Positions 8,358 to 17,055 of a DNA stretch of 64,000 nucleotides are shown piece by piece. Position 1 is the stretch's first letter. Every line of letters begins with the position of its first letter. Origin of the DNA: Opitutaceae bacterium (GTDB lineage: Bacteria > Verrucomicrobiota > Verrucomicrobiia > Opitutales > Opitutaceae); contig JAEUHC010000009.1 in the NCBI GenBank assembly GCA_016794785.1, positions 41,485 through 105,484 on the forward strand, in the 5' to 3' direction. The notes beneath the pieces are model-generated. The model was not told the DNA's origin. It saw only the letters and a list, made by a program, of their open reading frames with translations, and made no database searches. Made by a program: the position numbers and the translations under genes.

Positions 8358-10844
8358 TCAGTCCTCCGCCGGAATTTTTTTCAGCGGCTGCAGGGTCTGC
8401 GACCACGCCCGCAGGTTGGGCCGCAGGGTGGGGAAGACCGCGCCTGTCTCCGGCTCCGGATCATTGGCGGCGGGCACGACGCCTCGCACGTAGACGCCGA
8501 CCGCCATCTGGAGTTGGGCGGCCGCGATCTCGATTTGAAACGCGGTGCGGCCGGCTTTGATCGGCACGATGAACCAAACCCAGTTGTCCGGCGACGGATC
8601 CCGGGCGGCGGCAAACTGGCCGACGCTGGTCGCCACGATCGGTTTCGCGGGCTGGTTGCCCAGCGTGATTTGGCAGAGAGTGCGGTCGATGTCGCGATCG
8701 CCTTCGACGAGGATGCAGAGTTCGCCTTCCGCAATATCCGGGACGTCCAGCGTGCCGCGCCACGAGTAGCGGAGCGCGGGCTTTTCCCGTTCCAGATCGA
8801 CTGGGGGCTCGATGCTGAAAAGAGGAGGCGTGGCTGTGGCCGAGACGACGGGTGTCTCCGCGGTGGCGATGGCCGGCGGGTTCTCGGCGGCCGGGCGGGT
8901 CTCAAGAAACACGGTCTCGTAGGGCGCGAGCTTCAACCTGGGACCGGCGGCACCGGGCTCGATGCGGCCGACTGCGGCCCGCCGCGGATAGATCATGTGC
9001 ACGTCGAGGGCGGAGGCGTCGGCCGCGAGGGCCGGCAGGTCGATCGTCTGCTCCTCGATCCAAGGGTTGCGGACGCAGTAGAGATTCTTGGCCGCATTGC
9101 GGAACATGTAGCCGTAGGGCTCGCGGTTTTCCGGCCGGCCGCCGAATTGCCACGCGTTGACGAGGTGCTCCTTGTTTTGCCGGGCCCAGCGCACGAGCGC
9201 GGCCAGAAAATCCCAGTCCTCCGGGCGCGTCAGGTTAGTCTTGAAATACGTCGAGAGAAACCAGCGGCCGCGGCCGATCGCCATCACGGCGGTGTTGGCC
9301 AGCACCCCGGGCGTGACCATGATGATGTCGAAGGTCTCGAGCGCCTGCGTCGGCATGAGCCAGGATTCCTGGCTGGGCCGGTAGGCGACATCGCGCGCCG
9401 TGATCAGCGATTCCAGCCACTCGGGGCTCGGGCTGCGGCCATAGGGCATGTCGTCCCCGGCCGGGCCAAGGACAAAGGGTGTCTTCATCAGCCACCACGG
9501 GCTCGGCGGGTAGCCGCACACCATCGGCTCCAGCACCATCGTGGGATTCACGGCGCGGAGGGCATCGAGCACGTCGGCCAGTCCGGCGTCGATGGCGTAA
9601 CGCGATTCGGCCCCGACGGGGTGGCCATGGGTCGGCACGTCGCAACGCAGGTTCATGAAGTCGAGAATCACATGGCCCAGGCCGTATTGGCGCGCGTAGG
9701 CCACGAGCCGCTCCTTCACTTCGCGCTGATAACGCGTGCCGAGGGCAAAGCACGGGACCTGGCTCAGTCCGCCGCCGAAGGGCGTCATCTCGTAGCCCTG
9801 CGATTGGAGCCACGCGTTGTTCAGTCCATCCGGATAACCGCTGCCCGGCGACAGCCACAGTCCCATCAGGGTGCCCTTCGCCGCGAGATGGTCGTCGATA
9901 CCGCGGAGTTCGTTCGGGAAACGCCCCGTGTCCATCTGCCACAGGCTTTTGGGATGGGACCACCCGAGATCGACGCAGTAGGTGTCGAAGAACATCCCGG
10001 TGCGCGCCGCAAACGCGGCATGCAGCGCGTCGATGTCGGCGAGCACGTTGCGCTCGTTGAGCGGCTGGGGCACGCTCCACCACGTGTCGGTGTGGAGGAT
10101 GATCTTCTCCGGCTTGATGCGCACTGAGTCGAGGTAGTGCAGGAAGGCTTCCCGCAGGCCGGCGTCGCCCGTCAATCCGCTGCCCACGCCGGGTTGTTTC
10201 CACCCCACGATCACTGCGGCGACGAATTGCCAGTCGCCTTCCAAGGCGAGGCGCGGGCGCTGCCACAGCCGCACCCGTTCGGCGGCATCCGCGGGCACGG
10301 AACATTCCCCGGACACATGCTCGATGCCGGCAAACAACGCCTGACCGAAGGCGGGAAACGAGGCCGGAGCCACGCCTGTTTCCCGGAACCATTCGCCTTC
10401 GATTCCCACGTCGAGGAGTCCGATGCGCGCCAGCACGCGCTTCGCGTCCGGACTTCTGGCCCAGGTCTCGATGCGCAGGACATTCGTTGCCGGACCGAAG
10501 GAAAACACGCGCCGCACCTGCAGGCCGGTGTCCGCGTTTTCCTGCTCGAACATCACGCGGTCCGCCTGCTGTTCCACGAGGGTCCAATCCTGATTGAGAA
10601 TCCCCGCCTTGTCGGCGGTCGCGATCTCGAGGGCCACCTCGGTCAGCGCCCAGCCTTCTTCGGACGAACGCGGCGTAATCAGCGCGGTCCAGCGCCAGCC
10701 GTTTTCGCTCGGCGCGAATCGCGCCGCGGCACCGGTGGAGTTGGCGATGACAAAGGGATCGGTTTGCGCCGGCAGGGGGCCGACGCCCAGCAACAGCATC
10801 ATGGCGATGGCGAGAAAAGGATGCAGGCGAGAGGTCGGGTGCAC
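8358..10844 (-). CDS. Secreted glycoside hydrolase-like protein (alpha-galactosidase/GH36-like barrel)
   Basis: 828 aa starting at a GTG (10844). An N-terminal signal peptide (RLHPFLAIAMMLLLGVGPLPAQ) is followed by a beta-rich domain (about 30-230), a TIM-barrel-like region (about 240-560) and C-terminal beta domains. Barrel strands are readable: HTDTWWSVPQ, MFFDTYCVDLGWSHPKSLW, LMGLWLSPGSGYPDG, HVILDFMNLRCD (candidate nucleophile Asp) and MVLEPMVCGYPPSPWW. This layout, with G-W-L-SP and a strand-end Asp, resembles clan GH-D/GH36 alpha-galactosidases, but I could not place it firmly in a family. Role would be periplasmic or extracellular polysaccharide breakdown. Single gene, divergent from the rhodanese gene. 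Confidence 0.6.
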   Translation of the reverse strand: MHPTSRLHPFLAIAMMLLLGVGPLPAQTDPFVIANSTGAAARFAPSENGWRWTALITPRSSEEGWALTEVALEIATADKAGILNQDWTLVEQQADRVMFEQENADTGLQVRRVFSFGPATNVLRIETWARSPDAKRVLARIGLLDVGIEGEWFRETGVAPASFPAFGQALFAGIEHVSGECSVPADAAERVRLWQRPRLALEGDWQFVAAVIVGWKQPGVGSGLTGDAGLREAFLHYLDSVRIKPEKIILHTDTWWSVPQPLNERNVLADIDALHAAFAARTGMFFDTYCVDLGWSHPKSLWQMDTGRFPNELRGIDDHLAAKGTLMGLWLSPGSGYPDGLNNAWLQSQGYEMTPFGGGLSQVPCFALGTRYQREVKERLVAYARQYGLGHVILDFMNLRCDVPTHGHPVGAESRYAIDAGLADVLDALRAVNPTMVLEPMVCGYPPSPWWLMKTPFVLGPAGDDMPYGRSPSPEWLESLITARDVAYRPSQESWLMPTQALETFDIIMVTPGVLANTAVMAIGRGRWFLSTYFKTNLTRPEDWDFLAALVRWARQNKEHLVNAWQFGGRPENREPYGYMFRNAAKNLYCVRNPWIEEQTIDLPALAADASALDVHMIYPRRAAVGRIEPGAAGPRLKLAPYETVFLETRPAAENPPAIATAETPVVSATATPPLFSIEPPVDLEREKPALRYSWRGTLDVPDIAEGELCILVEGDRDIDRTLCQITLGNQPAKPIVATSVGQFAAARDPSPDNWVWFIVPIKAGRTAFQIEIAAAQLQMAVGVYVRGVVPAANDPEPETGAVFPTLRPNLRAWSQTLQPLKKIPAED

Positions 10845-11004
10845 GGTCGGGAATGGACGCCCCTTGGGCGGGTTTGTTGCCGGGACCGGGCGCGCGCCCG
10901 GGGGAGGCGATGGAAGCCGCGGCCGGCATAGCGGTTGCGGCGTTTTCCGCCTGCCGGGGTGGCGGACTTGCGAAACCCGCCGTCGTTCCTACGGTGCGTG
11001 TGCA

Positions 11005-11394
11005 ATGAAAAAACTCATCTCTCTCTTCGTTTCCCTGTGTGTCGCCGCATCCGCCTTCGCCGCCTCCGGCAAGGTGCCCGACATCGCCCACGCCGATCTT
11101 CAGAAGGCGATCGCGGCCAAGGCCGTGACCGTGCTCGACGTCAACGGCACCGACTCCTTCAAGGAAGGCCGCATCCCCGGCGCGATCGATTTTGTCGCCA
11201 ACGAGGCGAAGCTCGCCGCGCTGCTGCCGAAGGACAAAAACGCGCTCATCGTCGCCTACTGCGGCAACCAGTATTGTAACGCCTACCAGTCGGCCGCCAG
11301 CGCCGCGCTCGCGCTCGGCTACAAGAACGTGAAGCACTACTCCCCCGGCATCGACGGCTGGAAAAAGTCCGGCGCCAAGGTTGAGAAGAGCTGA
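11005..11394 (+). CDS. Periplasmic rhodanese-like protein
   Basis: 129 aa with a Sec signal peptide (MKKLISLFVSLCVAASAFA, cleavage near residue 19). The rest is a single rhodanese domain: TVLDVNG, EGRIPGAIDF, and the active-site loop AYCGNQYCNAYQSA followed by GIDGWKKSG. The loop has Cys in the usual position but contains a second Cys (CGNQYC), unlike the six-residue loop of a standard sulfurtransferase, so redox or binding function is possible. A strong terminator follows directly. Confidence 0.8.
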   Translation: MKKLISLFVSLCVAASAFAASGKVPDIAHADLQKAIAAKAVTVLDVNGTDSFKEGRIPGAIDFVANEAKLAALLPKDKNALIVAYCGNQYCNAYQSAASAALALGYKNVKHYSPGIDGWKKSGAKVEKS

Positions 11395-11426
11395 GCGGAT
11401 GAAATATCTTCCGTTTCCCCTCCGAA

Positions 11427-11453
11427 GCCCGGGCCGCGCGCCCGGGCTTTTTT
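11427..11453 (+). terminator. Rho-independent terminator of the rhodanese gene
   Basis: Stem GCCCGGG / CCCGGGC with a 7-base loop, immediately followed by six T residues (11448-11453), 33 bases after the stop codon. Confidence 0.85.
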
Positions 11454-11475
11454 GCGCGCGCCCGGAAGGCGCTTA

Positions 11476-11540
11476 CTTGGAGACGCGGCGCCCTCGCCGC
11501 GTTCCGTGCCTCATCCGCGGCGAGGGCGCCGCGGCTCCAA
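11476..11540. repeat. Intergenic palindrome TTGGAG...GCGGCGCCCTCGCCGCG
   Basis: Two arms, 11476-11501 and 11516-11540, are near-perfect inverted copies (core GGCGCCCTCGCCGCG) with a short loop. The element sits between a terminator and the RlmM-like gene and has no coding signal. Confidence 0.65.
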
Positions 11541-11594
11541 TCCGCAAAGCACTTTGCGCTCGCGGCGATCCCGCGCGCCGCCACGTTCGCGCCC

Positions 11595-12608
11595 GTGCTC
11601 ATCACCTGCCAGGCCGGCTTCGAAACGCTGCTCGCGCGCGAGTTGACGGAGCTGCATGCCGCCGAGGTCGCAGAGCAGGGCCCGGGCTGGGTCCGTCCCT
11701 CAACTCTCAACCCTCAACTCTCAACTCAGCTCGCCTTCGCCCATCTCACGCTGCTGGCCCCGGTCGAGATCCGCGGCGACTCGGTCAACGCCCTCGCCTC
11801 GCGCGTCGCGGAGTTTTTCCTCGGCGCGATCCGCGGCGAGCGGATCGAGGCGGCGTGGCCGAGCGTGTGGCTCGGCCCGGCGGAGCTGGTCGGCCTTGGC
11901 CGGCGCATGGGCGGGGTCGAGGCGGCGTTTGGCGAGCTGCTGAAAAAGAAACTCTCGCGCGTGGCGAAGCTCGCGACGCCCGACTTGCCCCGTGGCACGA
12001 GTGCGGCGCCGGTGCGCGGGCTCTTCGTGTTCTTTGCGGATTTTGGGCGCATGTTCGTCGCGCGCGAGGCGTGGGTGCATGGCCAGCGCCGCATGGCCGA
12101 CGATGATCTCGCTCCGTCGCGCAGTTATCTGAAGGTCGAGGAGGCCTACGTCGTCCTCGGCCGCGAGCCGCAGCCCGGCGAGACCGTGTGCGACCTCGGC
12201 GCCGCGCCCGGTGGCTGGAGCTACAGCGCGGCCAAGCGAGGCGCGCGCGTCCTCGCGATCGACAACGGCCCGCTCAAGGGCGGCGCCCTTGACCACCCCG
12301 CGATCGAGCACCGGTGCGAGGATGCGTTTCGTTTCTCGCCCCGCGAAGGCGAGGTCTTCGACTGGCTGTTCTGCGACCTCGTCGAGGATCCGCACCACGT
12401 GGCGCAGCACATCGTGGCGCCCTGGCTGGCGCGCCGCTGGTGCCGGCGCTTCGTGATCAACCTGAAGTTCGGCCGCGTCGATCCCGTGGCGTTTTTGCGC
12501 GAGCTGCGCGCGACGGGCTCGGCGCTCGCCTCGCACGCACCCGGCGCACGCATCGTCCATCTCTATCACGACCGGGAGGAGTTCACGGTAGTGGGTGAGT
12601 TGGGTTGA
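11595..12608 (+). CDS. RlmM-like (FtsJ-fold) rRNA methyltransferase
   Basis: 337 aa. An N-terminal THUMP/ferredoxin-like part (MLITCQAGFETLLARELTEL) precedes a Rossmann-type methyltransferase domain from about residue 175: SRSYLKVEEA, the SAM loop VCDLGAAPGGWSYSAAKRGA, IDNGPLKG and the catalytic-face DWLFCDLVEDP. The order and motif I (DLGAAPGGW) match RlmM, which 2'-O-methylates C2498 of 23S rRNA in E. coli. The ATG/GTG choice: frame read from 11595 (GTG in sequence) begins the family homology at once. Residues 36-46 are encoded by four tandem heptamers (11699-11726) that look like an inserted repeat. Not in an operon. Confidence 0.75.
   Translation: MLITCQAGFETLLARELTELHAAEVAEQGPGWVRPSTLNPQLSTQLAFAHLTLLAPVEIRGDSVNALASRVAEFFLGAIRGERIEAAWPSVWLGPAELVGLGRRMGGVEAAFGELLKKKLSRVAKLATPDLPRGTSAAPVRGLFVFFADFGRMFVAREAWVHGQRRMADDDLAPSRSYLKVEEAYVVLGREPQPGETVCDLGAAPGGWSYSAAKRGARVLAIDNGPLKGGALDHPAIEHRCEDAFRFSPREGEVFDWLFCDLVEDPHHVAQHIVAPWLARRWCRRFVINLKFGRVDPVAFLRELRATGSALASHAPGARIVHLYHDREEFTVVGELG
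11699..11726 (+). repeat. Intragenic tandem heptamer (CTCAACT/CTCAACC)x4
   Basis: Four consecutive heptamers CTCAACT, CTCAACC, CTCAACT, CTCAACT lie in frame inside the RlmM-like gene and encode the low-complexity stretch STLNPQLST. The period-7 structure is the same as that of the arms of the junction elements at 44208 and 60918. Confidence 0.8.
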
Positions 12609-12673
12609 GGTCCGCGGTGCTGTGTGTTGTTCGATAGTGTGTCTCCACTGCGAACCGCCCGCCGGCTGATTTT

Positions 12674-14086
12674 ATGAAGTGCAATCCTGCAAAACCCCCG
12701 CTGCTCCGTCTCGTGCTGGGTCTCCTGGCCGCCGTTTTCTTCTGCGCGCCGTCGCTGGCCGCCGCCCCGGCCCTGCCGCGCAACATCGTCCTGATCATGG
12801 CCGACGACATCGGCATCGAGGCCTTTGGCAGCTACGGCGGCACCGATTACCGGACCCCGCAGCTCGATCGGCTCGCGGCCGGCGGCCTGCGGTTCACGCA
12901 CGCCTACGCCCAGCCGCTCTGCACGCCGACGCGGCTCGAGCTGATGACCGGCCGCGACAATCATCGGAACTGGCGCTTCTTTGGCATCCTCCCGCCCGAG
13001 GAAAAAACCTTCGGCCACCTGATGCGCGGCTTCGGCTACCGGACCTGCATCGCGGGCAAGTGGCAGCTGCAGTCCTACGATCCGCCCGACTTCCCCAACG
13101 CCGCCCGCCGGCGTGGCACCGGCATGCACCCGAAGGACGCCGGCTTCGAGGAATACTCCCTGCACCACGCGCTCGCGACCGAGGACAAGGGCTCGCGCTA
13201 CGCCAACCCGACATTTCTGCGTAACGGCACGCTCCACAAGGCGGTGGAGGGAAAATACGGCGAGGACCTCTCCGTGGAGTTCATCGCGGATTTCATGCGG
13301 CGGCATCGCGACGAAAAAATGTTCATCTACTACCCTATGGCCCTGCCGCACTGGCCGGTGATGCCGACCCCGCTCTCGGAGGTCTGGCACGCCGATCCGA
13401 AGCGCCGGCTGGAGGAGGACCAAAAATACTTCCCCGACATGGTCGCCTACATGGATGTGGTGGTCGGGCGGCTCGTCGGCGAAATCGAGAAACTCGGCCT
13501 GCGCGACGACACACTGGTGCTTTTCTATTCCGACAACGGCACCGACCAGCGCGTGACCTCGAGGATGAATGGGCAGATGATCCGCGGCGGCAAAGGCACG
13601 CCGCTGCAGACCGGCATCCGCGTCCCGCTCATCGCGAGCTGGCCGGGCCGCATCAAACCCGGGATCAACGCCGACTTGATCGACCCCTCCGATTTTCTGC
13701 CGACGCTCGCCGAGCTGGCCGGCCGCAAGTTCCCGGGCGACTGGCAAATCGACGGCGTGAGCTTTGCCCCGCAGCTGCTGGGGACCAAGGCGACGCCGCG
13801 CGAGGCGGCCTTCTTCTGGTATGATCCGCGGCCGGGCTGGGATAAGGACAAATTCACGCGCTCAATCTTCGCGCTCGATCACGGCTTCAAACTTTTCTCC
13901 GACGGCCGGATGTTTGACATCGCGGGCACGGGGATGCGCGAAGTGGCGCTGGACCTCGCCACCTTGCCGCCGAAGGCGGCTGCGGCCCGGATCAAACTCC
14001 AGGCGATGATCGAGCGCATGATGCGCCCGCCGTTGTCCCCGGCCGCGCTCATCGAGGTCAATGCCTTTGGCGAGCCGCTGCGGTAG
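12674..14086 (+). CDS. Secreted S1-family sulfatase
   Basis: 470 aa with a Sec signal peptide (to about residue 31). The formylglycine motif Cys-x-Pro-x-Arg is present as LCTPTRLELMTG, with metal-binding ADDIG near the N-terminus, GKWQL, and the C-terminal metal pair in FYSDNGTD. Sulfatases of this type remove sulfate esters from polysaccharides in the periplasm and need a formylglycine-generating enzyme, which is not in this window. RGGKGTPLQTGIRVPL is the conserved motif preceding the final beta domain. The gene begins 65 bases after the RlmM-like gene on the same strand. Abundant sulfatases are usual in marine and aquatic Verrucomicrobia; the substrate cannot be assigned. Confidence 0.9.
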   Translation: MKCNPAKPPLLRLVLGLLAAVFFCAPSLAAAPALPRNIVLIMADDIGIEAFGSYGGTDYRTPQLDRLAAGGLRFTHAYAQPLCTPTRLELMTGRDNHRNWRFFGILPPEEKTFGHLMRGFGYRTCIAGKWQLQSYDPPDFPNAARRRGTGMHPKDAGFEEYSLHHALATEDKGSRYANPTFLRNGTLHKAVEGKYGEDLSVEFIADFMRRHRDEKMFIYYPMALPHWPVMPTPLSEVWHADPKRRLEEDQKYFPDMVAYMDVVVGRLVGEIEKLGLRDDTLVLFYSDNGTDQRVTSRMNGQMIRGGKGTPLQTGIRVPLIASWPGRIKPGINADLIDPSDFLPTLAELAGRKFPGDWQIDGVSFAPQLLGTKATPREAAFFWYDPRPGWDKDKFTRSIFALDHGFKLFSDGRMFDIAGTGMREVALDLATLPPKAAAARIKLQAMIERMMRPPLSPAALIEVNAFGEPLR

Positions 14087-14157
14087 GGCGCGAGTGGGCG
14101 CGAAAGGCCCAGCGGATTTGTTTGGTTTTCCCGCGCCGCGGCGGTCAGCCTGCCGGC

Positions 14158-15096
14158 ATGGCTCAGTTTTCCCAACGTGATTCAGGGTATCGTCCGCGCC
14201 CGCGGCCGGGGTTTGCGCGCGACGAATTTGTCGCTCCTGCCAGTGCGTCGCGCGCGCGTGGCGAGACGCCGGCCCCGCGGCGCGCCGTGGTGTCCGCGGC
14301 ACCCGATGGCCTGGCGGATTCCACGCGGACGCGGCCGGCCTTTGACGAGCTGAAGCTCTGCGGTCTCGCCGCCGTGCGGGCCCGCTTCGCGCGCGATCCG
14401 CAGTCGATCCTGCGCCTGTTCTTCGACGAGCCGACCGGGCAGCGTGTCGGCGCCATCTGCAAGGCCCTCGCGCAGGCCAAGCGCATCTACCGTCAGGTCG
14501 AGCCCGCCGAGCTCGAGAAAATTGCCGGCTCGATCCATCACGGCGGCATCGTGGCCGTGGTGCGCGCGCCGGTGTTGCAGCGGGTCACGGCCGCGGAGAT
14601 CACCGCCTGGGCCTCCGCCGGCGCACCGGTGCTCCTGCTCGATCGCATCGGCAACGCGCACAACCTAGGCGCCATCGCGCGCACGACGGCGTTTTTTGGC
14701 GTGCCGCGCATCGTGATTCCCGACACGGCGACCGCGGCGCGCCCGAGCGACTCCGCCCACCGCGTGGCCGAGGGCGGCTTCGAGCAGGTGGAGGTGTGGC
14801 TGGCTCAGGATCTGACTGCGCTCGTGCGCGAGTTGGCGGCGGCGGGTTATGAGGTCATCGGCACCGCGACCCGCGGCGCGACGTCGCTGCGCACACGGCC
14901 CAAGCGCGATCCCGAGGCCCCGCGCAAGCCCGTCGCCATCGTGCTGGGCAACGAGGAGCAGGGCCTCGCGCCCGACCTCGCGGCGGCGTGCTCGCGGCTG
15001 GTGACGATCCCCGGCACGGGGAAGATTGAATCGCTCAACGTGTCCGTCGCGGCCGGTGTGCTCCTGTGGGAACTCGTGATGCGGCGGGGTCAGTAG
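14158..15096 (+). CDS. TrmH/SpoU-family RNA 2'-O-methyltransferase (RlmB-like)
   Basis: 312 aa. A variable basic N-terminus (to about residue 60) precedes a substrate-binding domain (FDELKLCGLAAVRARF...SIHHGGIVAVVRAP) and the SPOUT knot domain with its three motifs: LLLDRIGNAHNLGAIARTTAFFG, AIVLGNEEQGLAP and IPGTGKIESLNVSVAAGVLLWE. RlmB methylates G2251 of 23S rRNA; tRNA targets are also possible for this family. The start ATG at 14158 was preferred over one at 14122 because the protein then begins MAQFSQRD next to the basic tail. Convergent with the small membrane protein gene, overlapping it by 7 bases at the 3' ends. Confidence 0.85.
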   Translation: MAQFSQRDSGYRPRPRPGFARDEFVAPASASRARGETPAPRRAVVSAAPDGLADSTRTRPAFDELKLCGLAAVRARFARDPQSILRLFFDEPTGQRVGAICKALAQAKRIYRQVEPAELEKIAGSIHHGGIVAVVRAPVLQRVTAAEITAWASAGAPVLLLDRIGNAHNLGAIARTTAFFGVPRIVIPDTATAARPSDSAHRVAEGGFEQVEVWLAQDLTALVRELAAAGYEVIGTATRGATSLRTRPKRDPEAPRKPVAIVLGNEEQGLAPDLAAACSRLVTIPGTGKIESLNVSVAAGVLLWELVMRRGQ

Positions 15097-15461
15097 TCGT
15101 CCACGACAAACCACATCACCCACGTGAACCCGAGGGTGAACATCACGAGGCCGGCGAGCGCGTAGAGCTTCAACGAAGAGCCGGCGTTCGGCGCGATCAG
15201 GACGCCGGCGAAGAACAGATCGAGGGGGATGAGCACGAGCCAGTAGTCGCGCTTGCGGCGCGAGCGGCGCGGGGCGGGTGGCGGGGCTTCCTCCAAGCCA
15301 GCGGCCCGGCGGCGTTCGTGATTGGCCCGCAGCAGTGCATGCACGTCCACGGGCGGAGATTCCTCGCCGGGCAGGACCTCACCCGGACGATCGTTCACGC
15401 GCTCAAATTCGCGAGGCTTGAGCCCGTAGTGCTTGCGCGGAGGATCGGAGTCGTCGGCCAT
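15090..15461 (-). CDS. Small two-helix membrane protein, unknown function
   Basis: 123 aa. The N-terminal 72 residues are hydrophilic and end in a basic run (PRRSRRKRD); two hydrophobic segments follow (WLVLIPLDLFFAGVLIA and LYALAGLVMFTLGFTWVMWFVV), ending DDY. The N-terminus MADDSDPPRKHYGLKPREFERVN looks soluble and cytoplasmic. I do not recognise a family. The ATG at 15461 is preferred because upstream codons lack this character. Divergent from the VOC/DUF1338-like gene at 15563. Confidence 0.65.
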   Translation of the reverse strand: MADDSDPPRKHYGLKPREFERVNDRPGEVLPGEESPPVDVHALLRANHERRRAAGLEEAPPPAPRRSRRKRDYWLVLIPLDLFFAGVLIAPNAGSSLKLYALAGLVMFTLGFTWVMWFVVDDY

Positions 15462-15562
15462 GGCGTGGCTGAGGACTAGCGGCGCGGGCGGGGGCGTAAA
15501 GCCCCGACGCGGTCCGCGGGTTTTCGCTTCTAACTGCCGGACCGGCGCGGCAGAGTCGGCGC

Positions 15563-16948
15563 ATGGCCTCCGCTGCCACGATGACCGCTTCCGTTCCGCA
15601 CCCCGCGTTTGACTGGCCGTTGTGCCACGAAGCCGAGCGTGCGGTGGGTGGTGTGATCCAGGAGTTTTTGGGAAAGCATCCGTGGGCTGCGGGCTTGGCG
15701 GCACGGATGCGCGACGAGGCGGGCAACGATTTCTTCGAGTGGGTCGATCATGTCGTAGTGACGCCCGCGCAAGCCGGGGCGCTGCGCGCTGCAGGCTATG
15801 CGGAGGAATCCGCCGAGGCTCCGGCGGGCACCACCGTGCTCTGGCATCCGCGGGCGATGCTGCCGCGCGTGCTCGTGCGCGCGGGGGCGACGCCGGAGCT
15901 GGCGTTGCGCGTCGAGTCGGTCGCGGATTTTTTGGCGGCGCACAATCTCGACGCCGCGATCGAGGGCGCGTGGGGTGCGCGATTGCGGCGGTCGCCCGTG
16001 CGCGAGGAAAACGGCGCGCGTCTCACGGTGGTGGAGCGGCTCGGGCACCGCGGCTTCGTCGTGCGCGAGCCGACGGCGGAGTTTGTGCGCGCGGCGTTGC
16101 AGACGCGCGAGCTGTGGCGCACGCGCAAGCGCGACTTCGCCGACGATGCCGACGGGGTGCGGCACGCATTCGCGCGCCTCGACGCCGTGCTCGCCCTCGT
16201 GGACCGTGATGCGGCGTGCGAGCTGTTCTTTGCCGAGGAGCGCGCCTTTTGGGAGGCGCGCAACCGGGCGGGTCAGATTCAAAAGCGGCGTCAGGATCGG
16301 CTCGGCCTCGGCTGGGGCAACCACGACCACCACACCTTCCGCAGCTCGCGCGAGCGCTTTGCGGACCTGATGGCGTTTCTGGCAAAGCTGGGTTTTCACA
16401 AGCGCGAGCGCTACTACGCCGGGGCCGAGGCGGGGTGGGGCGCGCAGATTCTCGAGCAGTCGGTGGCGGGCATCGTGGTGTTTGCCGATGTGGACCTGAT
16501 GCCGGAGGAGACGCAGATCGATTTTTCGTCGCAACGGCTGTCGGCCGCGCCGGCGCTGCGCACGGTGGGCCTGTGGTGCGGGTTGCACGGCGACAGCTTT
16601 CTTCAAGCCGGGATGCACCACCTGGAGGCCCGGTTCGATTTCGCCCGGCTGCGCGACCAGCTCGCGGCGGAGGGCGTGAACACCATGAAGCCGTTTTCCG
16701 ATTTCGATTTTTTGCGCCAGGCCTTCACGGAAGGGGAGCGCTGGCGCGTGCGCCCGGCGCGCGTGCAGGCACTGCTGAGCCAAAAGCTGATCACGGCCGA
16801 GCAAGCCGATGGCTTCCTCCGCGATGGCGCGATTGGCAGCCATTTGGAAAATCTCCAGCGCAAGGGCGGCTTCAAGGGTTTCAACCAGAAGTCCGTGAGC
16901 GTGATCATCGCCGCCACCGACCCGCGCAAGATGCAGGCGGGGCACTGA
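15563..16948 (+). CDS. VOC-fold DUF1338-like protein, candidate 2-oxoadipate dioxygenase/decarboxylase
   Basis: 461 aa, close to the usual 450-465 of DUF1338. Two VOC-type halves can be read: FEWVDHVVVT (His63) and LGWGNHDHHTFRSS (His256/257), with HHLEARFDF (Glu355) completing a two-His-one-Glu metal site. DUF1338 enzymes such as HglS convert 2-oxoadipate to 2-hydroxyglutarate with loss of CO2 in D-lysine breakdown. The next two genes are a saccharopine dehydrogenase and an aminoadipate-semialdehyde-type ALDH, which together produce 2-aminoadipate, one transamination away from 2-oxoadipate. Family assignment is from motif spacing and context and is not certain. A 90-base inverted repeat separates it from the next gene. 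Confidence 0.55.
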   Translation: MASAATMTASVPHPAFDWPLCHEAERAVGGVIQEFLGKHPWAAGLAARMRDEAGNDFFEWVDHVVVTPAQAGALRAAGYAEESAEAPAGTTVLWHPRAMLPRVLVRAGATPELALRVESVADFLAAHNLDAAIEGAWGARLRRSPVREENGARLTVVERLGHRGFVVREPTAEFVRAALQTRELWRTRKRDFADDADGVRHAFARLDAVLALVDRDAACELFFAEERAFWEARNRAGQIQKRRQDRLGLGWGNHDHHTFRSSRERFADLMAFLAKLGFHKRERYYAGAEAGWGAQILEQSVAGIVVFADVDLMPEETQIDFSSQRLSAAPALRTVGLWCGLHGDSFLQAGMHHLEARFDFARLRDQLAAEGVNTMKPFSDFDFLRQAFTEGERWRVRPARVQALLSQKLITAEQADGFLRDGAIGSHLENLQRKGGFKGFNQKSVSVIIAATDPRKMQAGH

Positions 16949-16953
16949 TCAAA

Positions 16954-17043
16954 AAGAGCAGGAAGCCAGGAAGCCAAGAAACAGAATCTCTCTCGGCAGC
17001 ACCAAACCCACGGATTGATTCCTGGATTCGTGGTTTCCTGCTT
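16954..17043. repeat. Octamer-arm inverted repeat at the lysine gene junction
   Basis: The left arm contains tandem octamers AGGAAGCC, AGGAAGCC, AAGAAACA (16960-16983); the right arm contains ATTCCTGG, ATTCGTGG, TTTCCTGC (17018-17041), its imperfect complement. The element begins 5 bases after the upstream stop codon and ends 12 bases before the start codon of the saccharopine dehydrogenase. Confidence 0.75.
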
Positions 17044-17055
17044 AAAAAACTCACC

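Noticed and set aside
9235..11337. A 700-codon minus-strand frame overlapping the GH-like gene
   Set aside because: Different frame of the same strand with Arg-rich low-complexity product; overlaps the rhodanese gene antisense.
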